The notes: generated by a model from the letters alone, not told the origin. 64,000 nucleotides of DNA from Palsa-883 sp963826975 (GCA_963826975.1 CAWGZJ010000033.1:603471-667470); one strand, 5' to 3'; positions 10,277-22,024 are shown, counted from the first letter of the stretch. Made by a program: numbers and translations.

Positions 10277-11524
10277 CTACACCCATGCCCCGGCGCGCAT
10301 CAGCGGCTCCGCGGTGCCGTCGGCCGCGATGCCGTCCACGTCGACCTGGGCCGAACCGATCATCCAGTCCACATGGATCAGGCTGCTGTTGGCCCCGCGC
10401 GCCCATAGTGCCTCGGTGCCGGCCGCGCCGCCATCGGTGAAGCATTTGCTGTAGGACTGGCCGAGCGCGATGTGGCTGGCGGCGTTCTCGTCAAACAGCG
10501 TGTTGAGGAACAGCAAGCCGGTCCGGGCGATCGGCGAGGCGGCAGGAACCAAGGCGACCTCGCCCAGCCGGCGGGCACCCTCGTCGGTGGCGATCATCCG
10601 CTCCAGCACTTCCTGGCCGCGGCTTGCACGGGCCTGGACGATCGCGCCGGCCTCGAAACGGACCTCGATGCCGTCGATCAGCGTGCCCTGATGGGACAGC
10701 GGCTTGGTGCTGGCGACGGTGCCGTCAACGCGCTGGCAATGCGGGGTGGTGAACACTTCCTCGGTCGGGATGTTCGGGTTGCCGGTGACGCCGTTCGCCG
10801 CGGTGGTCAGGCCGCCCATCCAGCGGTGCTCGTCGGCCAGGCCAATGCGCAGGTTGGTGCCCGGACCGCGATATTGCAGCGCGGCGTAGCGTTTGGCGTT
10901 CAGCCGGTTGCGGCGCGCCATCAGCGTGGCGTTGTGTGCCGCCCAGCCGGCGATCGGATCGTCGGTGGTAACGCGCGACGCGGTGAAGATCGCCTCCCAC
11001 AACCGGGCCATCGCCTCCGGCTCGGTCAGGCTCGGAAACACCCCGCGTGCCCAGGCGGGCGTGGCGCAGGCGACGATGGTCCAGTTGATCGCCGATGTGG
11101 TGATCAGCTCCAACGCCGGGCGGTAGGCTATCGAGCGGGCGCGGTTGGCGCGCGCGACCTTGTTGGGGTCCTGGCCGGACAGCAGGTGCGGGTCGTCGCC
11201 GACGATGGCCAGGCGCGCCGCGCCGCCACGGAACGCCGCGGCCATGCCCTCGTACAGCCAGTCCGCGGCGGTGTCGAAGCCGGCATCCGCGGCGTGCTGG
11301 TAGCGCAGCATGCCGGCCACATCATCGGCGAAGAACGTCGTAACCAGCGAGGCGCCGGCGCGATAGGCGTGCTCGGTAATGCGCCGTGCCAGACCGACGG
11401 CCTCCAACGGCGCAGTCATCACCAGTTGCTGCCCCGGCAACAGGCCGCCGAGGCCGACCCGCACGGCGACCTCGGCCAGACGGTCGAGCAGGCTGGCGTG
11501 GGACAGGCCGGTCACGTCGTCCAT
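10277..11524 (-). CDS. M29-family (thermophilic-type) metalloaminopeptidase
   Basis: A leaderless aminopeptidase of family M29, cytosolic and dependent on two metal ions, releasing N-terminal amino acids. Family features include LTTAANGVTGNPNIPTEEVFTTP, which provides catalytic glutamate, and the C-terminal block HIALGQSYSKCFTDGG followed by SSLIHVDWMIGS. I chose the ATG at 11524 (MDDVTGLSHASLLDRLAEVAVRVG). The longer frame to 11605 only translates the arm of the palindromic repeat that borders the neighbouring IS4 element. About 415 residues, normal for the family. Confidence 0.86.
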   Translation of the reverse strand: MDDVTGLSHASLLDRLAEVAVRVGLGGLLPGQQLVMTAPLEAVGLARRITEHAYRAGASLVTTFFADDVAGMLRYQHAADAGFDTAADWLYEGMAAAFRGGAARLAIVGDDPHLLSGQDPNKVARANRARSIAYRPALELITTSAINWTIVACATPAWARGVFPSLTEPEAMARLWEAIFTASRVTTDDPIAGWAAHNATLMARRNRLNAKRYAALQYRGPGTNLRIGLADEHRWMGGLTTAANGVTGNPNIPTEEVFTTPHCQRVDGTVASTKPLSHQGTLIDGIEVRFEAGAIVQARASRGQEVLERMIATDEGARRLGEVALVPAASPIARTGLLFLNTLFDENAASHIALGQSYSKCFTDGGAAGTEALWARGANSSLIHVDWMIGSAQVDVDGIAADGTAEPLMRAGAWV

Positions 11525-11544
11525 ATTGGTCTCCAAGGCGCTGC

Positions 11545-11648
11545 GAGGGTTCCAGACCGATGGTGGCTTGCGGCCCAAGGTCAGGCAATCGGGGGAGCGA
11601 AGCAAGGTCAGGGCTCTGCCCTGAAACCCGCCAGGGGGGCTTTGCCCC
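11545..11648. repeat. Left outer part of palindromic repeat family A, cut by the IS4 element
   Basis: This stretch is the inverted partner of 13023-13340 on the far side of the insertion. GGTTCCAGACC and the segment with CAGGCAATCGGGGGAG reappear as reverse complement near 13280-13335. Together with the right part it once formed one continuous large palindrome, before an IS4 element inserted and duplicated 11 bp. Confidence 0.65.
11638..11648. repeat. Target-site duplication, left copy
   Basis: GGCTTTGCCCC is repeated directly at 13012-13022 on the other side of the IS4-family element. Eleven bases is within the 9-12 bp range of IS4-family insertions. Confidence 0.8.
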
Positions 11649-13011
11649 CAAAGGCGTTAACTTACCGCCGGATGGGGTAACGGACATATGGTCTTCGTTT
11701 TCGCCTGGAGTGGGCGAGCCGGCGGTGGACATTGGGTCCGGCGTGCAGCAGATCATCGACGGTGAGGCTGCCGAGGACAGCAAGCAGCAGCACGCGCCGG
11801 GTAATGTCCCACGCGCGCCAGAGCGAGGGGATGTAGGTGGCATCGAGCAGGTCCTCAGGGGAAGACTCCAGGAACTCCTGGCTGAGATCGTCGCACAACA
11901 GGGCCAGAATGAGATGCGCGGTGAGCCAACTTCGTGACGCCCGCTCGGTGCGGGTCGGAATGCGGTCCATCCGCAGCAGGGATTTCAGTCGCTTGAACGC
12001 CAGTTCGATTTGCCAGCGCAGGCGATAGACGGCGAGCACTTCCTCGGCCGGATAGCCTTCCGCCGGCAGCGAGGTAGCCAGGATCATGAATTCCGCTGCA
12101 ATCAGGCTGCGCGGATCGAGCACCTTCTGCTTGCGCGAAGCCTCGGCGCGCAACTTGTTGCGGGCGGCTTCGGTCGTCTCCGGGGTCTTGCGCCGGACGA
12201 TCAGGCGCAGCGGCAGCGGCGGGTCCAGCACGCCAACCCTGGCGCGCAGGATCACTTCGTGCGGCGCCATGTCGGCCGGCAGGGTACCGAGATGGGTGAT
12301 GAGATCGAAGTCGGACCCGTCCGGGCGGATCAGGCTGAAGGCGTTCCAACCCACCCGAACGATGAAATCGGCCTGATTGGCGCCTTCCTGGCGGAAGCGG
12401 TGCAGACTCGCGGCGCGGGCAAAGTTGCGGTCGCCGATGCGGACCTCGCCTGGGATGGGTGCGCCACGCTCGATCGCCTCGGCACCGTGCTTGTCGGTCA
12501 GCTCCAGCTGCGAGAAGCCGCCGCGGCCGAGATCGTAGACCGCATGCAGCCGCCAACTGGTCGTCTTGCTGCCGCGCTCGCGGAAGCAACTGCCGTCGGC
12601 ATTGCGCAGGATGCGCCCAGCCCAGCGCACCGCGGCACCGGGAGCCTTGTCCGCCAACTGGCACGCCATCACGGCGTCGAGGAACTCGACCGCCTTGTCG
12701 AGCCGTTTCTTGACCGCCGGGTCGCTCATCTTGGCGAGGCCGAGCATGGTTGCCCAGGCGGCAGTTTCGCTCAGCGACAAGCCACCGGGACCGCGCGCCA
12801 GGGCAAGGCGCAGCAGGTCGGCGCCGCTGCCGATCTCGCGCTGGCGCTCGATCGCCTTGGTCTGCCGGGCAATCTGGTCGAGATCGACAGTGCCGGGAAG
12901 CTGGTGCAACAGGCTGTCGAACTGATCCGATGGGAGAGATGCCGTGTTTTGCATCCGCCCCGAGAATCCTACCGAGTTCGAGCCGGGTCAAGCGGTAAGT
13001 TAACGCCTATG
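11649..13011. mobile_element. Complete IS4-family insertion sequence, 1363 bp
   Basis: Terminal inverted repeats of 20 bp with one mismatch are visible: CAAAGGCGTTAACTTACCGC at 11649-11668 and its complement at 12992-13011. Both ends begin with CA, as in many IS4-type elements. An 11-bp direct repeat flanks them. The single transposase gene is intact. The insertion lies inside a large intergenic palindrome, so it disrupts no gene. Intact ends, gene and duplication indicate a recent event. Confidence 0.9.
11662..12954 (-). CDS. IS4-family DDE transposase
   Basis: A 430-residue transposase with an RNase H-like core. The signature Y-x2-R-x3-E-x6-K of the IS4 family is present as YRLRWQIELAFKRLK near residue 330. 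Earlier catalytic aspartates probably lie in LHAVYDLGRGGFSQLELTD and EVRIGDRNFARA. The stop codon is inside the left inverted repeat and the start lies about 40 bp inside the right one, so the gene fills the element. It is longer than the flanking coding frames in other phases, which are shadows. Confidence 0.9.
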   Translation of the reverse strand: MQNTASLPSDQFDSLLHQLPGTVDLDQIARQTKAIERQREIGSGADLLRLALARGPGGLSLSETAAWATMLGLAKMSDPAVKKRLDKAVEFLDAVMACQLADKAPGAAVRWAGRILRNADGSCFRERGSKTTSWRLHAVYDLGRGGFSQLELTDKHGAEAIERGAPIPGEVRIGDRNFARAASLHRFRQEGANQADFIVRVGWNAFSLIRPDGSDFDLITHLGTLPADMAPHEVILRARVGVLDPPLPLRLIVRRKTPETTEAARNKLRAEASRKQKVLDPRSLIAAEFMILATSLPAEGYPAEEVLAVYRLRWQIELAFKRLKSLLRMDRIPTRTERASRSWLTAHLILALLCDDLSQEFLESSPEDLLDATYIPSLWRAWDITRRVLLLAVLGSLTVDDLLHAGPNVHRRLAHSRRKRRPYVRYPIRR

Positions 13012-13022
13012 GGCTTTGCCCC
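13012..13022. repeat. Target-site duplication, right copy
   Basis: Second copy of GGCTTTGCCCC, directly after the right inverted repeat of the IS4-family element. Confidence 0.8.
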
Positions 13023-13340
13023 CCTGGACCCCCCACCAAAGGCAGAGCCTTTGGGATCCATCCATTTTGCTTGGGGCACGGGAGGGGGGACTGGGCCGGC
13101 CTGGGCTGCCGCTTTCACACCAGCCGATTGCCGGTGTGAAAGCGGCAGCCCAGGCCGGCCCAGTCCCCCCTCCCGTGCCCCCAATCAAGTGAAGGGTTCC
13201 AAGGGCTCCGCCCTTGGCGGGGATCCAAGGGGCAGAGCCCCTTGGTGGGGTCCGGGGTAAAGCCCCGGCCTTGCTTCACTCCCCCGATTGCCTGACCGTG
13301 GGTGGCTAGCCACCATTGGTCTGGAACCCACGCAGCGCCT
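13023..13340. repeat. Large palindromic repeat, copy A
   Basis: The core has perfect 49-bp arms at 13073-13121 and 13133-13181 with an 11-nt loop. Flanking GC-rich hairpins and CTTGCTTCACTCCCCCGATTG-type outer sequence follow. The same core occurs between dnaN and dnaA (copy B). The innermost bases differ between copies but pairing is kept. The outer arm reaches into the last codons of the neighbouring TrkA-type gene (13306-13340). Confidence 0.85.
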
Positions 13341-14337
13341 CGGCGCGGTTGGCGCGGCCCAGGATGACGACGCCGTCCGCCGGCTCGATCCGCGTCGCGC
13401 CGACCGGTCGGGCTATCATTGCTGTCCCGGGACGATCAATGGCGACGATGAAGAACGCCGGTCCCACCTGGGCTTCGATTTCGTCCACCGTAAGCCCGGC
13501 GAATTTGCTGCCTTTTTCGGCGACCGCCAATTCCAGTTCCAGGCCCAGGCCGTGCAGTTCCCGCTCCATCGCGCCGGTCCGCTCGCCGCCGTGCATGGCC
13601 TTCGTTGCGTTTGGATACAGAATGATCTCGGCCACGCGCTCCGCCCCGATATGCGCGGGCAGCACGACCTCATTGGCGCCCGCGTACACCAGCTTGGTAA
13701 CGGTCGATGGTGATTCGCCACGCGCAATGATCAACATCGATTTGTTCAGGTTGCGCGCGCTGAGGGTCACGAACACGTTGACCGCGTCGTCGGGCAGCAC
13801 GGTGGCCAGGGCGCGCGCGTGCTCGACGCCGGCCTGCCGCAGCATCGTCTCGTCCGAGGCGTCCGCGTGCAGGCACAGATAGCCGAGCGCGCGCGCTTCC
13901 TCGAGCCGTTCGGGGCTGCGTTCCAGGATCACGAACGGTGCCCCGCCGGCTTTCAGTTCGCGTGCCAGCATGTTGCCGATGCGGCCGAAGCCGCAGACGA
14001 TGACATGGTTTCGCAGTCGCTCGATCTGGTGGTTCATGTGTTTGTGGCCGAGAAGCTGCTGGATGCCTGAGAGTGTGATGGCTTGCACCAGGGCGCCGGT
14101 GAGAAAGATCATGCCGGTGCAGCCGGTGACGATCAGCCCCATCGTGATCGCCCGCAATGGCACGGTCGCGACAGGCTGCACCTCGTCGAAGCCGACGGTG
14201 AACACGGTAAGCACGACCATGTAGAGCGCGTCGCCGAAGTTCCAGCCTTGCGACATGTAGGCGACGATGGCGAGGCCGCCGACCGTCAGGACGAACAGCA
14301 CGCCGCCAAGCAGGTTGCGAACCGGTGAGTTCAGCAT
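13306..14337 (-). CDS. Two-TM potassium channel with TrkA-N/TrkA-C (RCK) domains
   Basis: A 343-residue membrane protein. Two transmembrane helices (residues about 8-28 and 60-85) flank a pore loop whose filter reads TVFTVGFDEVQP, a variant of TVGYGD. The cytosolic RCK domain starts at VIVCGFGRIGNMLARELKAGG, which binds nucleotide, and runs to about residue 235. A TrkA-C domain forms the last 80 residues. Proteins of this design are gated K+ channels of the Kch/MthK type. The last ten codons (ALRGFQTNGG) lie inside the arm of the adjoining palindromic repeat, so the repeat has probably replaced or extended the original C-terminus. Confidence 0.85.
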   Translation of the reverse strand: MLNSPVRNLLGGVLFVLTVGGLAIVAYMSQGWNFGDALYMVVLTVFTVGFDEVQPVATVPLRAITMGLIVTGCTGMIFLTGALVQAITLSGIQQLLGHKHMNHQIERLRNHVIVCGFGRIGNMLARELKAGGAPFVILERSPERLEEARALGYLCLHADASDETMLRQAGVEHARALATVLPDDAVNVFVTLSARNLNKSMLIIARGESPSTVTKLVYAGANEVVLPAHIGAERVAEIILYPNATKAMHGGERTGAMERELHGLGLELELAVAEKGSKFAGLTVDEIEAQVGPAFFIVAIDRPGTAMIARPVGATRIEPADGVVILGRANRAEALRGFQTNGG

Positions 14338-14615
14338 CGGTGTGAGGGCCGGGACCGGAGGTCAGGCGGGCAGGACAGACGGGAAGGAGGCGGCCAGCAG
14401 ACGTTCAAGCCGACCGCAACAAAGTACACCTCTCCCACTCTTCGTGGGAGAGGTCGAGGCGCGAAGCGACGAGGGTGAGGGCCGTGCCGCGCGCACCACC
14501 CTATCGATTGATCCGCTTCGCTACACAACCGCTGCGCTCGCCGCCTCGGTCCGCGTCGCGGCCAAGCCCACAAAAAACGGTGTACGGCCGCCCCGGCGAT
14601 CAGCCCGGCACCACC
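14338..14615. other. Intergenic space with a short REP-like hairpin
   Basis: No gene is seen. A hairpin near 14430-14455 (CTCTCCCACTCTTCGTGGGAGAG) is followed by GTCGAGGCGCGAAGCGACGAGG, a layout typical of repetitive extragenic palindromes in GC-rich proteobacteria. It could also end the gyrB transcript. Confidence 0.5.
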
Positions 14616-17101
<2,486 letters not shown>

Positions 17102-17191
17102 GCCGAGTGGGGTCTCCGGAGACTGTTGTGGGTACTTTAGTTATATAGCGGCTACAGCGTCGCCGAACCAGTGGCGAGGGGCGAAAATCCG

Positions 17192-17249
17192 CTCATACCA
17201 GCGGCCATAATTACTGACCGTTCGGCCGGTGTCGGGCCGCTGGTATGAG
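17192..17249. repeat. Palindrome with TACCAG ends, gyrB-recF gap (1)
   Basis: Fifteen-base arms CTCATACCAGCGGCC (17192-17206) and its exact complement (17235-17249) enclose 28 bases. It shares CCAGCGGCC with the palindrome at 17304. Confidence 0.75.
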
Positions 17250-17303
17250 TTCTGGTTTCGCGCGCGGCCGCACGCCGACTCCCCGGGCAACCCCGCGCGC
17301 GAG

Positions 17304-17350
17304 ACCAGCGGCCCGAAATGATGGAAGAGTCATCATTTCGGGCCGCTGGT
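17304..17350. repeat. Palindrome with ACCAG ends overlapping the recF stop (2)
   Basis: Perfect 20-bp arms (17304-17323 and 17331-17350) surround a 7-nt loop. The recF stop codon lies in the right arm, so the last codons of recF (SGPK) are part of the palindrome. It may act as a terminator or processing hairpin between recF and gyrB; there is no T-run. Confidence 0.8.
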
Positions 17351-18538
17351 GTCCGGCGCCAACTTTCCATCGCCCGTGCGCAACAGTTCAGCGGCGCCGA
17401 GCAGCGGGGCGAAAGTCTCGGAATCCGTGCCGGTGATCAGGGTCTGCGCCGGCAGGCGGGTCAGCGCGGTGAACAGTGCGGCGCGGCGCGCGGGGTCCAG
17501 ATGCACCGCCGGTTCGTCCAGCAGCAGCAGCGGCGCGGCGCCGCGTGCCTCGGCGATCAGTGCGGCATGGCCCAGCACCAGGCCGACCAGCAGGGTCTTC
17601 TGTTCGCCGGTGCTGGCGAGCGTCGCCGGACAGCCCGTGGCGGCGTCACTCATGGCCAGGTCGGTGCGGTGCGCGCCGAGCGCCGCCCCACCGGCCGCCG
17701 TATCACGCGCGCGGGCGGCGGCGAGGCCGGCGCGCAGCCAGTCCTCGACCTCCAGGGCTGGGACAGCATCCAGGCGGTCGGCAATCGGACAAGCCAGAGC
17801 GAGGCGGGCGGCGGGAAAGGGGGCAGCGGCGCCGGCGGCCAGCGCGGCATTCAGGCGTGCCACCAGCGTGGCGCGCGACGCGGTCGCGGCGACGGCATGG
17901 CGGGCCATGGCGTCTTCCAGCCCGGCCAGCCAGGCGTCGTCTTGCCGCCCCGTGGAGCGTCCCTCCGCCAGCAGGCGGTTGCGTTGCGCCATCGCACTGT
18001 CGTGCGCCGCGATCTCGCGCGCGTGGCCAGGCTCCAGCGCCCAGACAAGGCGATCGAGGAAGCGCCGGCGGCCTGACAATCCTTCCTGGAACAACCGGTC
18101 CATCTGCGGGGTCAGCCAGACCGCTGCAACGCGGGCGGCAATCTCCGCCTGGCTGCGCGGGGCAACACCGTCCAGGCGGAACACCCGACGGTCCCCGGGA
18201 CGATCCCCGGAGCGATCCCCGGGACGGTCCTCCCCTGGACGACGTCCGGAGCGACCGCCAAGGTCTTCGGGAGCGGTGCCGGTGCCGATATCGGTCTCAC
18301 CCTCGGTCGTGACGAAGCGCCCGGCGACCGCCCAGCCACCGGGTGCGCCGCGCCGAACAAGATCGGCCATCCGCGCGCCACGCAGTCCGCGACCCGGCGT
18401 AAGCAGCGACACCGCCTCCAGCAGGTTGGTCTTGCCGCTGCCGTTCGGCCCCACCAGCACGCTGATCCGCGCCCGCGGGTGCCAGGTCAGCGACTGATAG
18501 GAGCGAAAGTCCGTAACGATCAGCCGAGTGAAGCGCAT
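17333..18538 (-). CDS. recF: DNA replication and repair protein RecF
   Basis: A 401-residue SMC-like ATPase that loads RecA at gaps. The Walker A motif is VLVGPNGSGKTNLLEA at residues 27-42 and follows the RLIVTDFRSY start. The signature and Walker B region is TGEQKTLLVGLVLGHAALIAEARGAAPLLLLDEPAVHLD. Residues about 88-120 hold an unusual insert of R/G/D/P repeats (GRRPGEDRPGDRSGDRPGDR) made of tandem DNA units near 18190-18250, absent from typical RecF. The gene starts 46 bp after dnaN on the same strand and shares the classic dnaN-recF-gyrB order. Confidence 0.92.
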   Translation of the reverse strand: MRFTRLIVTDFRSYQSLTWHPRARISVLVGPNGSGKTNLLEAVSLLTPGRGLRGARMADLVRRGAPGGWAVAGRFVTTEGETDIGTGTAPEDLGGRSGRRPGEDRPGDRSGDRPGDRRVFRLDGVAPRSQAEIAARVAAVWLTPQMDRLFQEGLSGRRRFLDRLVWALEPGHAREIAAHDSAMAQRNRLLAEGRSTGRQDDAWLAGLEDAMARHAVAATASRATLVARLNAALAAGAAAPFPAARLALACPIADRLDAVPALEVEDWLRAGLAAARARDTAAGGAALGAHRTDLAMSDAATGCPATLASTGEQKTLLVGLVLGHAALIAEARGAAPLLLLDEPAVHLDPARRAALFTALTRLPAQTLITGTDSETFAPLLGAAELLRTGDGKLAPDTSGPK

Positions 18539-18584
18539 AGCGGCCGCCAGCAGCCTATCCGACTACCGGCCACTGACCACTGAA

Positions 18585-19709
18585 TCACACCCGCATCGGC
18601 ATCAGCACATACAGCGCGCTGCTGTCAGTCGCGTCGCGCACGACAGTCGGCGCCTGGCCATCGGCGAAACAGAACTCCACGTCGCCCTCGATCTGATCCG
18701 TGATGTCGTTCAGGTAACGCGCCTGGAAGCCAATCTCCAACGGCGATGATTCGTACTTCACCCGCTCGCCGTCCAACTCCTCCGTGGCGGTGCCCTGCTC
18801 GGGGCTGGCCGCCGACAGCGTCAGCAGGTCGTGCTGCAGCGTCAACTTTACCGGCCGCGAGCGCTCCGACGAGATAGCCGCCACCCGCCCAACCGCGTCA
18901 GCGAAGTCCTTCTTGCCGACGCGCAGAACCTTGTCGTTGCCGCGCGGAATAACGCGCTCATATTCCGGGAAGGTGCCGTCGATCAGCTTGCTGGTCAGCA
19001 AAATCGAATCGACGTGGAACTGGATTCGCGTATCGGACAGGGCAAGTTCCACGCCGCCGCTAACCTCGTCGAGCAGCTTGCGCAACTCGTTGATCGTCTT
19101 GCGCGGGATGATCACGCCCGGCATACCGCCGGCACCCTCCGGCAACGGCTCCTCCACGCGCGCGAGGCGATGCCCATCTGTGGCAACAGCACGCAGCACG
19201 CGGGTGCCCTCGCTGTCGGCAACGTGCAGGTAGATGCCGTTCAGGTAGTAGCGCGTCTCTTCCGTGCTGATCGCAAAACGAGTTCGGTCGATCAGGCCGC
19301 GCAATTGCTGCGCCGGCAAGGTGAACCGGTGCGGCAGGGTCCCGGCGGTCATCGACGGGAAATCGTCGGTGGGCAGCACCACCAGATGCGTGCTGTAGCG
19401 CCCGGCCCGCAGCGCCAATTGAGCATCGCCGCCGGGATGGTCAAGCTCGATCTCGGCACCCTCCGGCAGCTTGCGGACGATCTCATACAGTGTCGCGGCG
19501 GGGGCGGTGGAGGCGCCGTTGCGAGTGGTGCTGGCGGGCACGTCCTCGATGATGGCGATTTCCATGTCCGTCGCGGTCAGCGACAGCTTGCCGTCGCGGA
19601 CCGCAATCATGACGTTGGCCAGGATCGGGATGGTGTTGCGCTTTTCGACCACGCTCTGGACGTGGGCCAGCGCCTTCAACAGGGTTGCGCGGTCGGCCTT
19701 GAATTTCAT
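18585..19709 (-). CDS. dnaN: DNA polymerase III beta clamp
   Basis: A 374-residue sliding clamp that tethers DNA polymerase III to DNA. The N-terminus MKFKADRATLLKALAHVQSVVEKRNTIPILANVMI is characteristic, and the C-terminus ends in YVLMPMRV, the usual clamp ending that lines the peptide-binding pocket. I chose the ATG at 19709. The longer open frame upstream only translates a palindromic repeat. The gene lies 412 bp after dnaA, unusually far, because the palindromic repeat copy B sits in the gap. Confidence 0.95.
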   Translation of the reverse strand: MKFKADRATLLKALAHVQSVVEKRNTIPILANVMIAVRDGKLSLTATDMEIAIIEDVPASTTRNGASTAPAATLYEIVRKLPEGAEIELDHPGGDAQLALRAGRYSTHLVVLPTDDFPSMTAGTLPHRFTLPAQQLRGLIDRTRFAISTEETRYYLNGIYLHVADSEGTRVLRAVATDGHRLARVEEPLPEGAGGMPGVIIPRKTINELRKLLDEVSGGVELALSDTRIQFHVDSILLTSKLIDGTFPEYERVIPRGNDKVLRVGKKDFADAVGRVAAISSERSRPVKLTLQHDLLTLSAASPEQGTATEELDGERVKYESSPLEIGFQARYLNDITDQIEGDVEFCFADGQAPTVVRDATDSSALYVLMPMRV

Positions 19710-19814
19710 CTTGGCAATCCTCTGAGGCTCTGGCCTCGTGCGGCACCCGGGGCGAATCGAGCGCAGACTGTAGCAACAGGAAAATCCGCCGAAAAGCACG
19801 CACATTGTGCCGGG

Positions 19815-20131
19815 CGTCGGGTAAGCAAGGCCGGGGCGTTGCCCCGGACCCCACCAAGGGGCGCTGCCCCCTGGACCCCCACTAAAGGCGGAGCCTTTAG
19901 AATCCATCCATTTTGATTGGGGGCACGGGAGGGGGGACTGGGCCGGCCTGGGCTGCCGCCATCATACCGGCGATCGGCCGGTGTGATGGCGGCAGCCCAG
20001 GCCGGCCCAGTCCCCCCTCCCGTGCCCCCAATCAAGTGAAGGGTTCCAAGGGCTCCGCCCTTGGCGGGGATCCAAGGGGCAGCGCCCCTTGGTGGGGTCC
20101 GGGGCAACGCCCCGGCCTTGCTTACCCGACG
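19815..20131. repeat. Large palindromic repeat, copy B, between dnaA and dnaN
   Basis: The palindrome is about 317 bp long. Its core has perfect 49-bp arms at 19916-19964 and 19984-20032 with a 19-nt centre. Outer arms pair CGTCGGGTAAGCAAGG (from 19815) with its complement ending at 20131. It overlaps the dnaA stop codon. The core matches copy A at 13073-13181 apart from compensated changes in the innermost pairs. It contains no gene; the open frames through it are artefacts of GC-rich sequence. Confidence 0.88.
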
Positions 20132-21636
20132 TCGGATTGCAGCATGCGGCGTAGCAGTTCGACGTCTTCGGCGAAGGCGGCGTCGCGCGCCATCAGGTCG
20201 GCGATCCGCGCGACGGCGTGCATCACGGTGGTATGGTCGCGGTTGCCGAATTTGCGGCCGATTTCCGGCAGGCTGCGTTGTGTGAGTTGCTTGGCCAGCC
20301 ACATGGCGACCTGGCGCGGTCGGGCGACGGCCCGGGCGCGGCGGGCCGAGGACATGTCGGTCAGGCGGATATTGTAGTGTTCGGCGACCTTGCGCTGGAT
20401 TTCCTCGATCGTCAGGCGGCGGTCGTGCGCCTTGAGGATGTCGTGCAGCACCTCGTGCGTGGTTTCCAGCGTCACCTGGCGGTTAAACAGGTTGGCGTGC
20501 GCCACCAGGCGGTTCAGCGCGCCTTCAAGCTCGCGCACGTTGGAGGTGATCTTATGAGCTAGGAACTCCAGCACCTTGGCCGAGGCGACGACGCCGGCGC
20601 GGGCCGCTTTCGCCTCCAGGATCGAAAGCCGCAACTCGTAGGTCGTGGAATGCAGATCGGCGACCATGCCGTGGCTGAGCCGTGTGCGCAGCCGCGCTTC
20701 CAACCCCTCGAGGTCGGATGGCGATTTGTCGGCCGAGACGACGATCTGCTTGCCCGCTTCCACCAGCGCGTTGAAAGTGTGGAAAAACTCTTCCTGCGTG
20801 TTGTCTTTGCCGATCAGGAACTGCAGGTCGTCGATCATCAGCACATCCGCGCCGCGCAGTTGATCCTTGAATTCGAAAGTCGCCTGACTGCGGATCGCCG
20901 CGATGAAGCGGTACATGAAACGTTCCGCCGACATGTACGCCACGGTGATCGGCCGGCCGCCGACACCGTTGCTGCGGGTTAACATTTCCCACGCGATGGC
21001 GTGCATCAGATGCGTTTTGCCGAGGCCCACGCCGCCGTACAGAAACAGCGGGTTGAATCCTTGGCAGGCGGGTTGCTCCGCCACCCGCCGGGCGCAGGCA
21101 TGCGCGAATTCGTTCGGCTTGCCGACCACGAAGGCGTCGAAGGTAAAGCGCGGATCGAGGCCGGTGGTCAGCTCGGACCGCGGTTCGTTACGATTGTCGC
21201 CCTTGAAATCGCTGCGTTCGTCGGCGCGCGAAGCGCCGCGCGGCGAGTTGGTGTGCGACGCTCCGTTGCCGCCGAGACTCTCGGCCAGACCGTTCATGGC
21301 CGGCGCGCCGCCGCCGACGCGGATATCGACGCGGCGCACCTCGGCGTTTTCCGCTTGCCACAGCGTGCTCAAACGATCGGCGTAGTGCTCGCGCACCCAA
21401 TCGCGCAGGAACCGTGTGGGAAGATGCAAGGCGATCTCATCGCCATCGACGCCAGCCAGCGTCATTTGGCGCAGCCAGGTGCGATACTCGACCTCGCCTA
21501 CATCCTGCTGCAGCCGCCCCCGGATCCTTGCCCACTGCGCCGCGAGTTGCGCTGGACCCGAGTGGTCCGGCGGCGTGATCGTGGACATATCGCGTTCCCC
21601 AAGTCCCAGCTCCGTCAGCTCGACGCCTGATGCCAT
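20122..21636 (-). CDS. dnaA: Chromosomal replication initiator DnaA
   Basis: A 504-residue initiator. Domain I (WARIRGRLQQDVGEVEYRTWLRQM) is followed by a linker. The AAA+ domain begins near NPLFLYGGVGLGKTHLMHA (Walker A) and includes VLMIDDLQFLIGK (Walker B). Domain IV has the DnaA signature RPRQVAMWLAKQLT and then HTTVMHAV. The first ATG (21636) follows a G-rich ribosome site. A second ATG 16 codons later (MSTITPPDHSG, 21588) also has GGGGAA before it and may be the true start. The stop lies inside palindrome copy B. Confidence 0.95.
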   Translation of the reverse strand: MASGVELTELGLGERDMSTITPPDHSGPAQLAAQWARIRGRLQQDVGEVEYRTWLRQMTLAGVDGDEIALHLPTRFLRDWVREHYADRLSTLWQAENAEVRRVDIRVGGGAPAMNGLAESLGGNGASHTNSPRGASRADERSDFKGDNRNEPRSELTTGLDPRFTFDAFVVGKPNEFAHACARRVAEQPACQGFNPLFLYGGVGLGKTHLMHAIAWEMLTRSNGVGGRPITVAYMSAERFMYRFIAAIRSQATFEFKDQLRGADVLMIDDLQFLIGKDNTQEEFFHTFNALVEAGKQIVVSADKSPSDLEGLEARLRTRLSHGMVADLHSTTYELRLSILEAKAARAGVVASAKVLEFLAHKITSNVRELEGALNRLVAHANLFNRQVTLETTHEVLHDILKAHDRRLTIEEIQRKVAEHYNIRLTDMSSARRARAVARPRQVAMWLAKQLTQRSLPEIGRKFGNRDHTTVMHAVARIADLMARDAAFAEDVELLRRMLQSDVG

Positions 21637-22024
21637 CGAACCTGCCCCCGTTTTTCAGCGGCTCTGCTTGACCGCCATGATCGTAGTGGAGATCGTGGTA
21701 GACTTTGGCGCCGACATGCGGACCCCCCACATGCGAACCCACCGTGCTGTTGCGAGCCTGAGCGACGCTTCAACGGACCGTCTGTCGGCGCTGTAATGTT
21801 TATGTCAGATAGGGGATCAGCGGCAATCGAAATTTGGGGTATCGGAGACACATCGAGCGATACGCAACAAACTTACAGACGATCATAGTTCATTATTCCG
21901 ACTGAACTACTGATACACTTGCCCAAGTCTCTGTATTTGTGTCTTTGCCGAAATTTGTACTGGAAAATGTCAGCAACTAGCGCAACCGCGGCGTGTTGAG
22001 TGCCGCCGCGGCGGCACCCCGGCG
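21637..22024. other. AT-rich gap between rpsT and dnaA
   Basis: The gap of 388 bp contains no gene. The segment 21790-21990 is clearly AT-rich compared with the surroundings and should hold the dnaA promoter. I looked for DnaA boxes of the TTATCCACA type on both strands and found none, so I do not call an origin here. Confidence 0.55.

Noticed and set aside
21637..22024. Replication origin next to dnaA
   Set aside because: The gap is AT-rich, but no cluster of DnaA boxes is visible on either strand. Alphaproteobacterial origins often lie elsewhere.
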